Part shown: positions 9,908-20,005 of the stretch, piece after piece
Layout of the letters: every line of letters begins with the position of its first letter
How positions within the stretch are numbered: position 1 is the stretch's first letter
From: Verticillium longisporum
Taxonomy: Eukaryota > Ascomycota > Sordariomycetes > Glomerellales > Plectosphaerellaceae
Assembly (NCBI GenBank): GCA_019188255.1
Contig: JAETXT010000004.1
Coordinates: 6,014,001 to 6,078,000 of the forward strand
Direction: 5' to 3'
Length of the DNA stretch: 64,000 bases
Position numbers and translations under genes: made by a program
The notes under the pieces: model-generated
The model's database searches: none
The model's input: the letters and a program-made list of their open reading frames with translations, nothing else
Told to the model about the DNA's origin: nothing

Positions 9908-11577
9908 AATTAATCGGATAGGCCTTTTTATAGGTCCTAGGGCTCGGAATAGCTATATTCCGGGCCTAAATACGTATTTAAACGTTTACTAAATATCTAA
10001 ACATCGAAATACTATAGATTTAATTATTTAATTATAGGAAATCGGTCTATTTATTTAGCTATTTAATGATTTGACTTGTTATATTTGATCGGGGTGCATC
10101 ACTGGCCCCGACACCATTGAGGGTGATCTCGAAGAGGAGGAACTTGCCGCGAACAGGCGTAATCAGACAACAGACAACCGCGATAACAAATTCCGCGACG
10201 ATCCTTACTACGCCTCGAAGGAGTACGACATGGGCGATATTGAGGTCCCTCTATTATCGGTGGGCAACTGGGGCGGTATTCTGCTGCACCTCCGCGGCAA
10301 CATTGAGGGATATCTCCATGCTGGGTCGAAGCTCAAGTACTTGCGCATGATCACCGGCCGCCATGATCTTCCCTTCTACTACAAGGAAGAGATCGAGGTC
10401 CAAAGAAGCTTTCTCGACGCTTTCCTCAAGGGAGAGGACCGCGTTGGCTGGTCCGAGCCGGGCAAGGTCTCACCCGTCACGCTGGTACTGCGAAAAGGCG
10501 ATGCTGGCTTCAATGATGCTGAAAAGGAAAAGAACTTCCCTCGTCGCGAGGAGCAAGCGTGGCCGATCGCACGTACAGAGTACACGCAGTTCCACCTGAC
10601 GCCGGACCTCGGCTTGACGCCCGATGCAGCGCATGAGTCCCTAAGTGACAGGGCAAAACTGTCTTACCGTGCCCTTGGGTCACTAGATGACCAACAGGTC
10701 CTTCAGTTTGTGACATCACCCTTTGAGGCGGAAACGGAAGTCACGGGACATGTTACGGCTCATCTCAACGTCTCTGTGACTCCGGATACATCTGGCCCGA
10801 CACCAAGCGATATTGATCTTTTTATGACCCTGCGCCATATAGGGCTGACTGGTCAGGAGATCTACTACACGGGCACCGCTGGCGACCCCGTGCCCCTGAC
10901 CAAGGGCTGGTTGCGCGTTAGTCTGCGGAAGATCAACAAGGAGCACGCGAAGCACCGTGAGTGGCTGCCTCGCCGTGACTACTCGAGCAGGGATGTTTTG
11001 CCTGTCATCCAGGGAGAAGTCTATACCGTCGATGTTGAGATCTGGCCGACCAATGTGGTTGTCGAGAAGGGGGGCAAACTCGTTCTTGAGGTTTCATCCG
11101 GTGATACGCAGGGATCTGGAATCTTTACGCATGACGACCCGTCTGACAGGTGAGCGACTCACGAGTTACGTTCGAGTCATTAAAGATTTGCTGACATGAA
11201 TTGAGCAGGTCACCAGAGAAGCTACAGGGTACGAATCACATCCATTTCGGGCCTGGATACCAGAACTACGTTACTTTGCCATTTATTCCCCAGAAATAGA
11301 CTTCAATAGAGTTTGATATAAGCACGTTGCTCATTTTTTGCAACAGCATCTTCAAAGCTTTAGTTTCCTCTTTGTTGAGCGAGGCCAAAAATTCGTCAAT
11401 GCACCCATTCGACTAACGACGTCTAAAATATTCGACAGCATGCTTCTGCCTCAATAGACGTACAATGTTGTATGGTCAAAATATGAAATCATCTTGAGAG
11501 GATGTTTCTTACAATAGTTGGTTATGAAAAACGTCTGAAACAGCAAATGAAATACATGCTACGAACAATATGTCAAT

Positions 11578-12554
11578 TTATGCCACAGCCAGCGTCTTTG
11601 GCCAGCTCCCAAACGTAAACTGACTGTTGTACATGTTGGTAAGCTCCCAAGTCTCGGCCTTGAGCTCACCAAAACACCCCTCGTCATCCTCATCGCCTGC
11701 AGCTCCAGCCACGAACATGGCAGCCATGAAGTGGTCGTCTGTAGCGTGCGCGTCCCGGTACATGGGATGCTTCATCAGTCGCGTCATGGCTCTCCGTAGT
11801 CGGGGCCCAGAATTGTTCTTGATGACATCCTCCACGGCCTGTCGGAATTCGAGTGCCCATGGCTCGGGGGCGCGCGTCTGGGCGAAGTTGTCAGAGTAGC
11901 GCAGCATGGGGGCCCAGTGGTTCCTGTAGAGATTGTGGACGGCGCCGCCGGAGCCGATGATGAGGTAACCTTCCGCACGGAGGGGCCGCAGAGCTTCGCC
12001 GACGCGAACATGGTAGTGAGGGTCGAAGCGCGCGTTCATGGAGATGAGCGTCGTCGGTGGGCAGCCGTCAGGAAACATGCGGATAAGGATAAGATAAGTG
12101 TCGTGAATCCAGTCAAACTTTGGGTTACCGCTGGCGTCGAATCCAGCCGCACGGAGGATGTTGACGCAGCGCTCAGATGTTTTAATGTCGGGAACGAGCT
12201 TGTAGTCCACGTACTTGGATGGGTGAACATAGGCAACTGGCGATTTGGAAGGGTCCGGATTTGTGGCAACCTCGACCTTGTCTCCGAGGGCATCCCAGTG
12301 TGCACCCTGACAATAATCAGTCAAGAGTCGCAATCAGTAAATTCATGGGTGAACAAACCATCACGATGACGCCTTTGATCTTGTTGGCAAGAGCGGCATC
12401 GCCGGCGCGTTTCCAGTAGGTGGCAGCATCGGATTCCTCGCCCAGCATCATGGTAGAGCCATGGGAGAAGAAGTGTACGGGCGTTAGTGGAGCTGGTAGG
12501 CAACATTAGCACGCGCTTTTACTTGATATTCTATCAATGTGAATAGTTACTCAT
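11578..12554 (-). CDS. DODA-type extradiol ring-cleavage dioxygenase (LigB family)
   Basis: Predicted non-heme metal dioxygenase opening catechol-type rings next to the hydroxyls (4,5-DOPA dioxygenase / LigB superfamily). Three exons on the minus strand: 12551-12554 (only ATGA), 12359-12492 and 11578-12306. Introns are 12493-12550 (GTAACT..CCAG) and 12307-12358 (GTTTGT..TCAG). The 288-residue product begins MTPLTPVHFFSHGSTMMLGEE. Putative metal ligands and active-site residues lie in SHGST, GAHW, DPHYHVRVGEAL and the GGAVHN segment. Length and motifs are family-typical and the frame is clean. It diverges from the FAD monooxygenase fusion at 13171, with 616 bp between them, which suggests a shared promoter and a hydroxylation-then-cleavage sequence. 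The substrate is unknown. Confidence 0.88.
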
Positions 12555-13170
12555 GATTGAGGATGACCAAACGACGGGGGTAGACAAATGACCAAAAAAG
12601 ATGATTGGTGGTTTGATGCGTTGAATTTGAATACTTGGTTCCTCACCGAACGCACACGGTCACCAAGTCTATGGATATGGTCTAGGAAGCGCAGTCCTGC
12701 TCGCCCAAGGTCCGATCGGGATGTGGAGGGCACCAGCCGCCGGCCGGCTGCCGGAAGGCTGGGGTAACTGAGCCGAATGTGCGGGGGCGGGGCTTCGGCT
12801 TAGATCCAAATACCGATCACGACCAGTCCAGGTCGTTCATGGGATTGGTGGCGAGCATGGTATTTCCCCATGTTTTCCGCGTGATGCCTCTGCTGATCTC
12901 AGGTCCCTAGATACTAGTGCGGAACACGCCTGGCATTAAACACAATGTCTTGTCGGCCCCTCTCTCCACCTCCCGGCGCCTTCCGAAGACAGGACTTTCT
13001 CTCGAATAAATGTAGGACATCGAGCAGATCGACATGCTGTAGCAGAGCCGGGCGCGAGCTGAGCACTTGAGAAGACTCGTTCTTCTTTCTCCAGTCGAGC
13101 CAAGCTTAATTGACTAATACTACGTACGCATTACAGATTGAGTTCTTGGCCCAGGCCAACTTGCCTCACG
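12555..13170. promoter_or_regulatory. Divergent promoter region, dioxygenase / monooxygenase fusion
   Basis: These 616 bp separate two genes transcribed away from each other and must contain both 5' regions. Base composition is normal. No operator is recognised with confidence. Confidence 0.5.
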
Positions 13171-15774
13171 ATGGAGCAATCAGAAACCTTTTCACCTCTA
13201 AACATCGTCATTGTTGGAGCAGCTTGGTGAATTGTAAACTTCTAATCAAGATCTTCGCTAAATTTGCTGGCAGGCATTGGTGGGCTTACAGCGGCCCTGG
13301 GTCTGCGAAAGCAGGGTCACAAAGTGACGGTAAGACTGCTGTTGAGAGATACATGATCATGGTGAAGCTGACTGTGATACTCAGCTTTTAGAACGCTCAG
13401 GCTTGAATTCTGAAGTTGGCGCCGCAATTCATCTTGCCCCAAACTGCCATGGCATTCTTAAGCAATTCGATATATTCCCGGAGAAGTTCGGAGCCAATCC
13501 AATCAGAGGTGTAGGTCTCCTTAGCACAACACCCCCATGAGCCTTGTCTTCATTATTGACCATTCTCAAGATCGCGGACTATGATGCCATTGGCAATCAG
13601 AGGGTCCGCGTGGATCTCAGAAAACCCCTATCCATATGGCAGCATGTACGTTAAAGACCACACCCGGTGCCTTCTGTGAAACATCCTGACAGTATTTTCT
13701 CAAGTCCTGGATGCTCGCACATAGAGTCCGCCTCCACGAAGAGCTGAAGAAAGTGGCGACTTCCAACTTCCCTGCCCGGTCGACCTGCCGAAATCCGCAC
13801 TAATTGTTCCGTCGCTGATGTCGACCCAACGGGCGGCACCGTGACGCTTGAGGACGGGTTCGTTGTGTCGGGCGATCTCATCATCGGTGCCGATGGTGTT
13901 AGCGTAAGGGCTTTTTGCATGCAGAAAATTTAGAACCGCGGCTAACATCATAATGGTTCAATAGTCAGTCACTCGATCCATCATCGCAGGCCCATCTCTC
14001 AAGCCTTTTGGTTCGGGAAAGAGCGCCTTCAGATTCATGATTCCGCGATCAACACTCCGGGAAAATCCCGAAACGCGAGACCTGGTGGCCGAGGATGGCT
14101 ATCTGACCATGTGGGTTGGCGACGACAGACGTCTGGTCATGTACCCAACTTTGAACAATACGGTCATGAACTTTGTTGGCATCCACCCTAGCGAGCTTAC
14201 ATCAGGGCAGGGCAAAGGTAACCAAATTCTGCGCAAGATCCGCAACTCACACATTGCTGACTGTTGGCAGGATGGAGTCGTAGTGGCAGCAAAGAACGCT
14301 TGCTAGAAGTATACGGCGGTTTTGCTCCTGTTGTGCTGTCTATTTTGCGTGAGGTGGATGAATCGGAGCTGAAGGTCTGGACGCTGCTTGACATGGATCG
14401 TATTCCAACGTGGATCAAGGGAAAGCTGGCGCTTCTCGGTGACGCAGCGCATCCATTCTTGGCTCATCAGGGCCAAGGAGGTACAATTTGTCGTTATTGA
14501 GTCAGCATGAAAGATTGCTAATCTGTTACAGGTGCCATGGCCATCGAAGATGCGGCTGCACTTGCTGCCCTGCTCCCTTCAGGAACAACTGTCGATGAGC
14601 TTCCCGAGAGGCTAGCTTTGTACGAAAAGATCAGAGATGCTAGGGCCCACAAGATCCAAAGCTTCACGAGATCAGCCGGAGAGGATTTGACAGACGCCAA
14701 TCGGAAGAACTTTAACAGTAAGACTAAACCTTGTGCTTCTGTGACCCCCAAAACACGCCACAACACAGCTTCGCTAACATGTCGGAACAGTGATGGAATT
14801 CATCAACTACAACTTTGGCCACGACGAGTGGCACAACTCGAGGAGAGTCCTCCAAGAACACCTCTGGTCTCGCAATGGGCCGAGCTTCCAACGAGGCCCC
14901 CTCCTTCGGACCCATGCCGAGCCCGAGACAGCGCCACGATGGCACCCCTCAACCCCCTGGCGGCTCCACGACGGCTCATAACATTCGCTTCAGCACATCC
15001 GCTACGTATCTTAAGACACTCTTCCCGACTCCGGCTTTTAGCTTCGTCGGCCACGGTACGCTAGCTGAGGCCAGTCTTGTGACGCTCGAGTTTCGTGACT
15101 TGTCGTGGCTCGGCGGTCGCGGATACAACGTCTGCGGCTTCTTCATCCATGGCGTGCGGTACGAGAAGGAGCCGGGCAATAGCGTTATCGGTTCCTTCAT
15201 GGCTGTCATGTTCGAGGGAGCTGCTGATCCTCTCGTCACGGGAAGAGAGGAACTCGGCGTGCCCAAGATCTTCTGCAACATTGATGTCGCCAAGAAGGAA
15301 AAATGCGTGCTCGTGAAGTGCAGCTGGGACGGCAATGTTTTCATTGAGATTGATCTCGGCGCAGGGTCTCCGACGAACGGAGCTGCAACGAACGGTGTCT
15401 CAAAGCCCGAAGATCAAGATGCGCAGACTCAGACAAACGGCGCTCTGCAGCCGGTTCAAGACGCGCCAACTTGGTTCTGGTACCGTTGCGTGCCTTCAGT
15501 GGGCAAAAAGGGTGTTGCAGATGCCGAGTATCTCGTAACCCAGACGCATGAGCCAGTACCGGACTCCACCTCGCCTGATGCGGCGGCGAAGAAGACATGG
15601 CATGAATCGACGATGAAATTTGATAGAGGAACATGGAAGACGCTACCTACGCTTCATCACGTGGCTTCGACGCTGGCAGATATGCCCGTCTATGGCGTTA
15701 TTGCCAGCGACACTACGGAACGGGAGAGTCTCGAAAGCTTTTCCGCTGTATCTCGGTTCGATAAGAGCCATTAG
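13171..15774 (+). pseudogene. FAD monooxygenase-acetoacetate decarboxylase fusion with frameshifts
   Basis: The first two thirds is a class A flavin monooxygenase of the salicylate-hydroxylase type: IVIVGA dinucleotide fold, GLRKQGHKV, DLIIGADGV, and LLGDAAHPFLAHQGQGG. The last third (about 14980-15774) is an acetoacetate decarboxylase-like domain (GREELGVPKIF), joined by the linker FGPMPSPRQRHDG. Eight introns are visible: 13227-13273, 13330-13384, 13511-13570, 13646-13704, 13904-13964, 14218-14270, 14481-14531 and 14718-14790. At three places the conserved frame is lost by one extra base: near 13224 (before donor 1), near 13765 and in the C5 run 14897-14901. As written the gene makes no full protein. 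Either it is a young pseudogene or the assembly has indel errors. A two-gene reading, with a separate decarboxylase starting at an internal ATG, is less likely because the linker matches known fused proteins. Confidence 0.68.
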
Positions 15775-15994
15775 ATCTGACAAGCCCTTTCATCCATTAT
15801 GCCTGTAAATATAAGCAAACTCTGGTGAGGCCTGTTGCATACAACATGAATCCAGAAAACAGTTGGATGATCAAAACAGTTAAGACTGATTCATTGCTTC
15901 TTGTCAGCTCTAGCTACCAGCATGATGCTCAAAGGCATCTCACACCAGCTACAAATGCCATGCATGCAGCCGCAAAAAAAGAAAGATTGAGTCT

Positions 15995-17764
15995 CTAGAT
16001 GACATTACCCTTCACCTGCTTCATGGTCCTCACATCCGTGTTCCTCCAGATGGCCACACCAACAACAGCAAGCACCCAGACCGCCGTACCTCCGGTCAAC
16101 ATCATCGACTGTGCATCAGCGTACGCCTTCTGAATGGCGATACGGGTTGGCGTTCCAACAGGGTACATGAGCTGCGCCTCGAGCATGGCGTAAATGTTGA
16201 AGAGTTCCGGCTGGACCTCAACGGGGAGGTACTCGGCAAGCTTGACAGGGAAAACGTTCTGCCAAATAGTTCCGGCGACAGTGAGGCCCACGGCGCCGCC
16301 GACGGCCGAAAACATTGACAGGACGGCCATGACGACAGCAACGTTCTGGTGGTTCGACGCCGGGACGGCGGCGATCTGTGGCGTGATGAGCATGATGCCA
16401 CCGGCGGCCGACAAAAAGACCTGGGACATGATGATGAGGCCGAGGTTGGATGACTTTGCGTCTCGGAAGTGGATCATGAGGCCCATGAAGAGCACATACA
16501 CGGGAATGGCACCGTAGAGGGTAATGGCCTTGAAGCGTCCCGTGTACCGAATGACCACGCCGGTGGCAATGGAGAACAAACTGCCGCCGAGACTGTAGAT
16601 CTGGTAGACGTAGCTGGCCTTGGTCACGCTCAGGTCGTGGACAACCATGAGGTACGAGGTGAAGAAGCTATTCCAGCAGAAGAAGCTGATGAACAGCGTG
16701 GTGCCAAGCACACATGCGCCGACCATGTTGCGGTCGAGAAGCAGTGAGTAGGGGATGAATGTGACGGGAGCCAGGAATTTCTCCCACAACGCGAAAAGCA
16801 CGACGAGGAGCACGCCAAAGACCAACAGGCAAATGATCAGAGGCGAGCGCCACTGCAGGGGCTGGAAGCCGTAGAGGTTGAAAGACAGCAGGAACATGGA
16901 CAGGCCAACCGTAAGCAGGAGAAGGCCGACAGCGTCGAACTCGCGTGCATAGTAAAGAACGGATGCAATAGGCGAACGCTTCTCCTTCTCCGGAACGATG
17001 ACTCCCTGCTTCTTGGCCTTCGAGAGGTTGACTAGCAGCAGGGCAAGCAGGGGCGCGCAGATGATGGGCACGATGATGGAGAACATGCCATAGGCCCAGC
17101 GCCAGCCAGGGCCATTGAGGAAGCCTTCCGAGATGGGACCTCCCAGCCAGATGGTTATAATATTGGGTGAAGCCGTCAGGGCCGTCATCAGCGCACGGTT
17201 GCGCAGAGACGAGGTATCGGCGACGATGATGTTGACGGTGTAGAGTAGCGAGTTTGTTCCTACGGTCCAGAAAACCTGGGCCGCCGCGTACATTTCGACG
17301 CTGTTGGTTGCTGCCATCATGATGAGGCCAATTGTGGTGATGACGAGCGAAACGGCGTAGCCTTGCGTCCGGCCAAAGTCGTCAAGGACCTTGGGAATCG
17401 TGGGGGTAGAGACTCCTCCTGCCACCGTGCTGATGATGCCAACGGTCGGCGTCAGCGAGTGAAGCTGGAAGGCCGAGGTGACGAAGGGTGTCAGTGATGC
17501 CGACGACATTTGCTGCATCAGCATGACAAGATACACGATCCAGATCAAGACATAGGCGATGATCAGAGTCGTCTTGGACCAGACCGTGGCGATGGCTTCG
17601 ACATTGCGAACACCGGCTTGAGCCTCCTTGTCGATGGTCTCTTCTTGCTGTTGGGAGGAATTGCGGTCGTGCTCCAGATCTCGAATCTTCGCCTCTTGAT
17701 TCTTACTGGCCACGTGCAATGGCACGTCAGGGTGTCGAGGCTCTGCCATAACTGTGGAAGGCAA
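15995..17764 (-). CDS. MFS transporter, siderophore-iron-transporter type (paralog 1)
   Basis: A single-exon gene of 589 residues with a hydrophilic N-terminus (about 65 residues) and about 14 hydrophobic segments, as in fungal Sit1/MirB-type siderophore transporters. Family-like stretches include SLTPTVGIISTVAGG, VADTSSLRNRAL and GPGWRWAYGMF. It would sit in the plasma or an internal membrane. It is clearly paralogous to the transporter at 28290-30077; both share VRNVEAIA/VQNIEAVA, the TVGI segment and the DTSSLRNR loop. The two bracket the isocyanide cluster. Such transporters move metal chelates by proton symport, so here it may carry the isocyanide product or its metal complex. Substrate and direction are inferred. 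A Mac1-like octamer lies about 175 bp upstream. Confidence 0.85.
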   Translation of the reverse strand: MPSTVMAEPRHPDVPLHVASKNQEAKIRDLEHDRNSSQQQEETIDKEAQAGVRNVEAIATVWSKTTLIIAYVLIWIVYLVMLMQQMSSASLTPFVTSAFQLHSLTPTVGIISTVAGGVSTPTIPKVLDDFGRTQGYAVSLVITTIGLIMMAATNSVEMYAAAQVFWTVGTNSLLYTVNIIVADTSSLRNRALMTALTASPNIITIWLGGPISEGFLNGPGWRWAYGMFSIIVPIICAPLLALLLVNLSKAKKQGVIVPEKEKRSPIASVLYYAREFDAVGLLLLTVGLSMFLLSFNLYGFQPLQWRSPLIICLLVFGVLLVVLFALWEKFLAPVTFIPYSLLLDRNMVGACVLGTTLFISFFCWNSFFTSYLMVVHDLSVTKASYVYQIYSLGGSLFSIATGVVIRYTGRFKAITLYGAIPVYVLFMGLMIHFRDAKSSNLGLIIMSQVFLSAAGGIMLITPQIAAVPASNHQNVAVVMAVLSMFSAVGGAVGLTVAGTIWQNVFPVKLAEYLPVEVQPELFNIYAMLEAQLMYPVGTPTRIAIQKAYADAQSMMLTGGTAVWVLAVVGVAIWRNTDVRTMKQVKGNVI

Positions 17765-18361
17765 GAGGAAACAAAAAAGCGTTGCGTTGCTTGTGAATGA
17801 AAGACAATAGGCAAGGTGGAAGGATCGTCAATAGAAAGTCAAAGTCACTGGAAAGAGTTATAATTTCCTGCCACGCGCCGCACCTGCTTTTGATAACCCA
17901 CCTAGGTAAGGTATGTAGCCAGGGGTATCACAAATAATCTTGCTCAGCTGTTGGTCCAGCTTATCTCGTGGTGTAAACCAAGTGATAAATGTGGCAAGGA
18001 CCTTTGCTTCTTTTCCGCAATTTGAGAAAGTTATCGGCACATCCACCTACATCAGTCTCCCACGCCGAAGCAACAGACCCTTCGCCGTTGTATCGCAAGG
18101 GGGGAGGGGTGTGAGTGTCAAAGCTGTGAAGGCTAACCATCTTTCGAGCACTTACACTGCGATTTGGCCGCGCAGCCAATGATAACTAGCTCGATTCACC
18201 TCAAAAGAGCCAGGGTCTCGATGCCGCAACAGGATAGCGTGTTGTCTGGGATGGCGACTAAGAAACAGGACAGGGATCACAGTTAAGCGAGAAGGGTCCC
18301 CATTATGAATATGCGCAAGTTTATTCCTAACCCGCTCACACCCGCTTCAACGGCCGACGGT
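17765..18361. promoter_or_regulatory. Promoter of MFS paralog 1 and 3' end of hydrolase
   Basis: About 600 bp of normal composition upstream of the minus-strand MFS gene and downstream of the minus-strand hydrolase. It holds one Mac1-like octamer (17939-17946) and nothing else I recognise. Confidence 0.45.
17939..17946 (+). promoter_or_regulatory. Mac1-like octamer CTTGCTCA
   Basis: It differs by one base from the yeast Mac1 copper-response element TTTGCTCA, and the same octamer occurs upstream of the hydrolase (19653-19660, opposite strand). An 8-mer is easily met by chance, so this is suggestive only. Confidence 0.25.
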
Positions 18362-19432
18362 CTATTGGTCTAGATCCACGGCCCGCATGATCCTCCCGAG
18401 CCAAGTCTGCTTCGCGACTATAGCGGCGTGGATAAGCGGCACCTGAGGATTGTCCATACCATCAAACAAGTGGAACGCGCCCGGCCAGATATGCAGCTCA
18501 CAGGTTGATCCGCAGCGCCACATGTTCATGGCGTAGAGGACGGCTGGGTCACGGAACACCTCGCATTCGGCGGCGTCGATATAGGTCGGCGGGAGATTCG
18601 CCAAGTCGACGGCGCGGGACGGCGCCTGATACGGCGTCACTCTGTCGGTGGCCCGATCATCACCGAGCGCATGCGTCCACGCCATTCGGTTCGACACGCC
18701 AGACCAGGGACTCCCGTATTCGAACTGCTGGTCCGACACACTGGCGCACCGGTCGTCGAGCATGGGCGACAGCAGCATCTGCGCCTTGACAGGAGTCGCT
18801 AGGGATTTCCTATCGCGGGCCATGAGGCAGATGGCTGCCGCGAGGGCCGCGCCACCAGACACACCCAGCACGACTATGCCGGCCGCGTCGAGGCCCAGGC
18901 TAGTTGCGTGCTGAGACAACCACACGAGCCCGGCATGGCAGTCTTCTGCAGGCCCAGGGGCGCGGGTCTCTGGGGCAAGTCGATACTCGACGGACGCAAA
19001 TGCGCACTCAACATCCTTGAGGACACCCAAGAGTTCGGTCACGGCGCTGAAACGGTCGCCAGCGACCATGCCGCCGCCGTGAATATGGTACACGACCGGC
19101 AGATTGGATGAAGTTGGTTGTTTGGGTTTGAAGATGGATAGAATCACATCGTTTCCATCAGGGCCTGGGACGTGATGTTCGACGTGCTCCAAGTGCGGTG
19201 CACTCTGCACAACTGTGTTTGCATTGTATACAAATGCTGTTGCTTCGTTTTCCTCACTGCTGACAGTTGTGCCTCTCATCAAGTCGAGGTCTAGCTCCTC
19301 AGGAAGGAGGAAGAGGTCAACGAGAGACGTAAGGGTCGGATCGATAATTGGACGAGGGTCCTTGATCCTGTCATCAAGCTGTGCAGCTTGTGAGTACGGA
19401 AACGGATATGTCTTTGATGACGGCTGAGCCAT
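18362..19432 (-). CDS. Alpha/beta hydrolase, HSL/esterase type
   Basis: A 356-residue single-exon serine hydrolase of the hormone-sensitive-lipase / arylacetamide-deacetylase type. The oxyanion motif HGGG is at about residues 118-121 and the nucleophile elbow GVSGG at about 190-194 (Ser192). Catalytic His is in GAFHLFDG near residue 326, with a plausible acid in the segment ending EVFRDP. There is no signal peptide, so it is probably cytosolic. It lies on the same strand as MFS paralog 1 and the acetyltransferase inside the isocyanide cluster. It could deacetylate or release an ester intermediate; this role is inferred from position. Confidence 0.85.
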   Translation of the reverse strand: MAQPSSKTYPFPYSQAAQLDDRIKDPRPIIDPTLTSLVDLFLLPEELDLDLMRGTTVSSEENEATAFVYNANTVVQSAPHLEHVEHHVPGPDGNDVILSIFKPKQPTSSNLPVVYHIHGGGMVAGDRFSAVTELLGVLKDVECAFASVEYRLAPETRAPGPAEDCHAGLVWLSQHATSLGLDAAGIVVLGVSGGAALAAAICLMARDRKSLATPVKAQMLLSPMLDDRCASVSDQQFEYGSPWSGVSNRMAWTHALGDDRATDRVTPYQAPSRAVDLANLPPTYIDAAECEVFRDPAVLYAMNMWRCGSTCELHIWPGAFHLFDGMDNPQVPLIHAAIVAKQTWLGRIMRAVDLDQ

Positions 19433-20005
19433 GTTTGACCCGATTTGTCTGTGTCACTGGAGGAGGAAGGGGGTGTGTGATCTTGGTGCTCGGGTGTTGG
19501 TTGGTTGCCAAGTCAAGGGAGCGGCAGGCATGTTTCACGAGAAGGACCAGAATGCTTGGTGTTCATTCCTTCGATTCGCTTGCCTCACCAAGAAATCAAG
19601 GAAAAAAGTGAGTGAAGAAGGCTAGTGCTAAGTAGAGTTGCGTTGCGGTCGTTTGAGCAAGTTTCTGGCGATCTCTCTCGCTTTTGGGGGGGGGTCTGGC
19701 CTCGCTCATGCAGTCGTGATGCAGGCTGACCCCGTCAATGTCCGCTCGGATCGAGTATACCAATCTCAGCGTGATTGCGCAGCTATTGGATTTGGTTCTG
19801 CCAATCTTTTCCCACGTGCAGACTGCGCGATCCAAATGAGACAACCACCACCACCTAGATCTTGACTCTCCTGCAGGAGAGGCTCTTTTCGCTTGACACT
19901 GACCCGACTTGGTGGACGCCCATCACGGTGCGTCGAGTAGCTGGATTATCACATGTGTCACCCGGAAAAACTTGTTCTGGAAGTCTGTGTCTTTGATGTT
20001 TGTAA
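19433..20005. promoter_or_regulatory. Promoter region of the alpha/beta hydrolase
   Basis: 573 bp between the hydrolase start and the acetyltransferase stop. It contains a G9 run near 19686 and a Mac1-like octamer on the minus strand at 19653-19660. No gene seen. Confidence 0.45.
19653..19660 (-). promoter_or_regulatory. Mac1-like octamer CTTGCTCA
   Basis: Minus-strand copy of the octamer seen at 17939, about 220 bp upstream of the hydrolase start. Weak evidence on its own. Confidence 0.25.

Larger units (their letters stand above)
6998..10104 (-). mobile_element. hAT DNA transposon 2, RIP-degenerate, opposite orientation
   Basis: A 3107-bp element with terminal inverted repeats TAGTGCTGCACCCC (left) and CAGTGATGCACCCC (right end read inward) and an 8-bp target duplication. 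On the minus strand at about 7200-7340 the hAT C-terminal signature is clear: VDYKRAFSLSKLTLTS*RL, then ALDILEEL*YL, then a segment ending LRRGAI, with stops where Gln or Trp is expected. The transposase therefore ran right to left, opposite to element 1. RIP has removed CA/TG from the body, but the outer about 100-150 bp keep them. Its termini differ from those of element 1, so it is a different hAT family. Confidence 0.9.
3216..11299 (+). pseudogene. S15/CocE-family hydrolase, broken by two hAT insertions
   Basis: Once a serine hydrolase of the X-Pro dipeptidyl-peptidase S15 / CocE-NonD family. Surviving exon pieces are 3216-3409, 3465-3789, 6857-6997, 10113-11149 and 11209-11299. Introns are 3410-3464 and 11150-11208. 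The alpha/beta-hydrolase part shows RADERGLGQS and the nucleophile motif GLLGISYYAG, and the 3' part encodes the C-terminal jelly-roll domain. Two foreign elements (3790-6848 and 6998-10104) interrupt it, each flanked by an 8-bp target duplication. Across the joins the codons resume exactly in frame, so the gene was intact before insertion. The 141-bp exon piece between the elements contains several TAG codons where Trp is expected. The gene cannot make a full-length protein now. Outside the insertions its reading frame is clean, so the loss is probably recent. Confidence 0.9.

Noticed and set aside
14815..15774. Separate acetoacetate decarboxylase gene starting at an internal ATG
   Set aside because: The first residues in that frame are an out-of-frame reading of the monooxygenase end. 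The FGPMPSPRQ linker fits a fused protein, so a frameshift is the simpler view. Not fully excluded.
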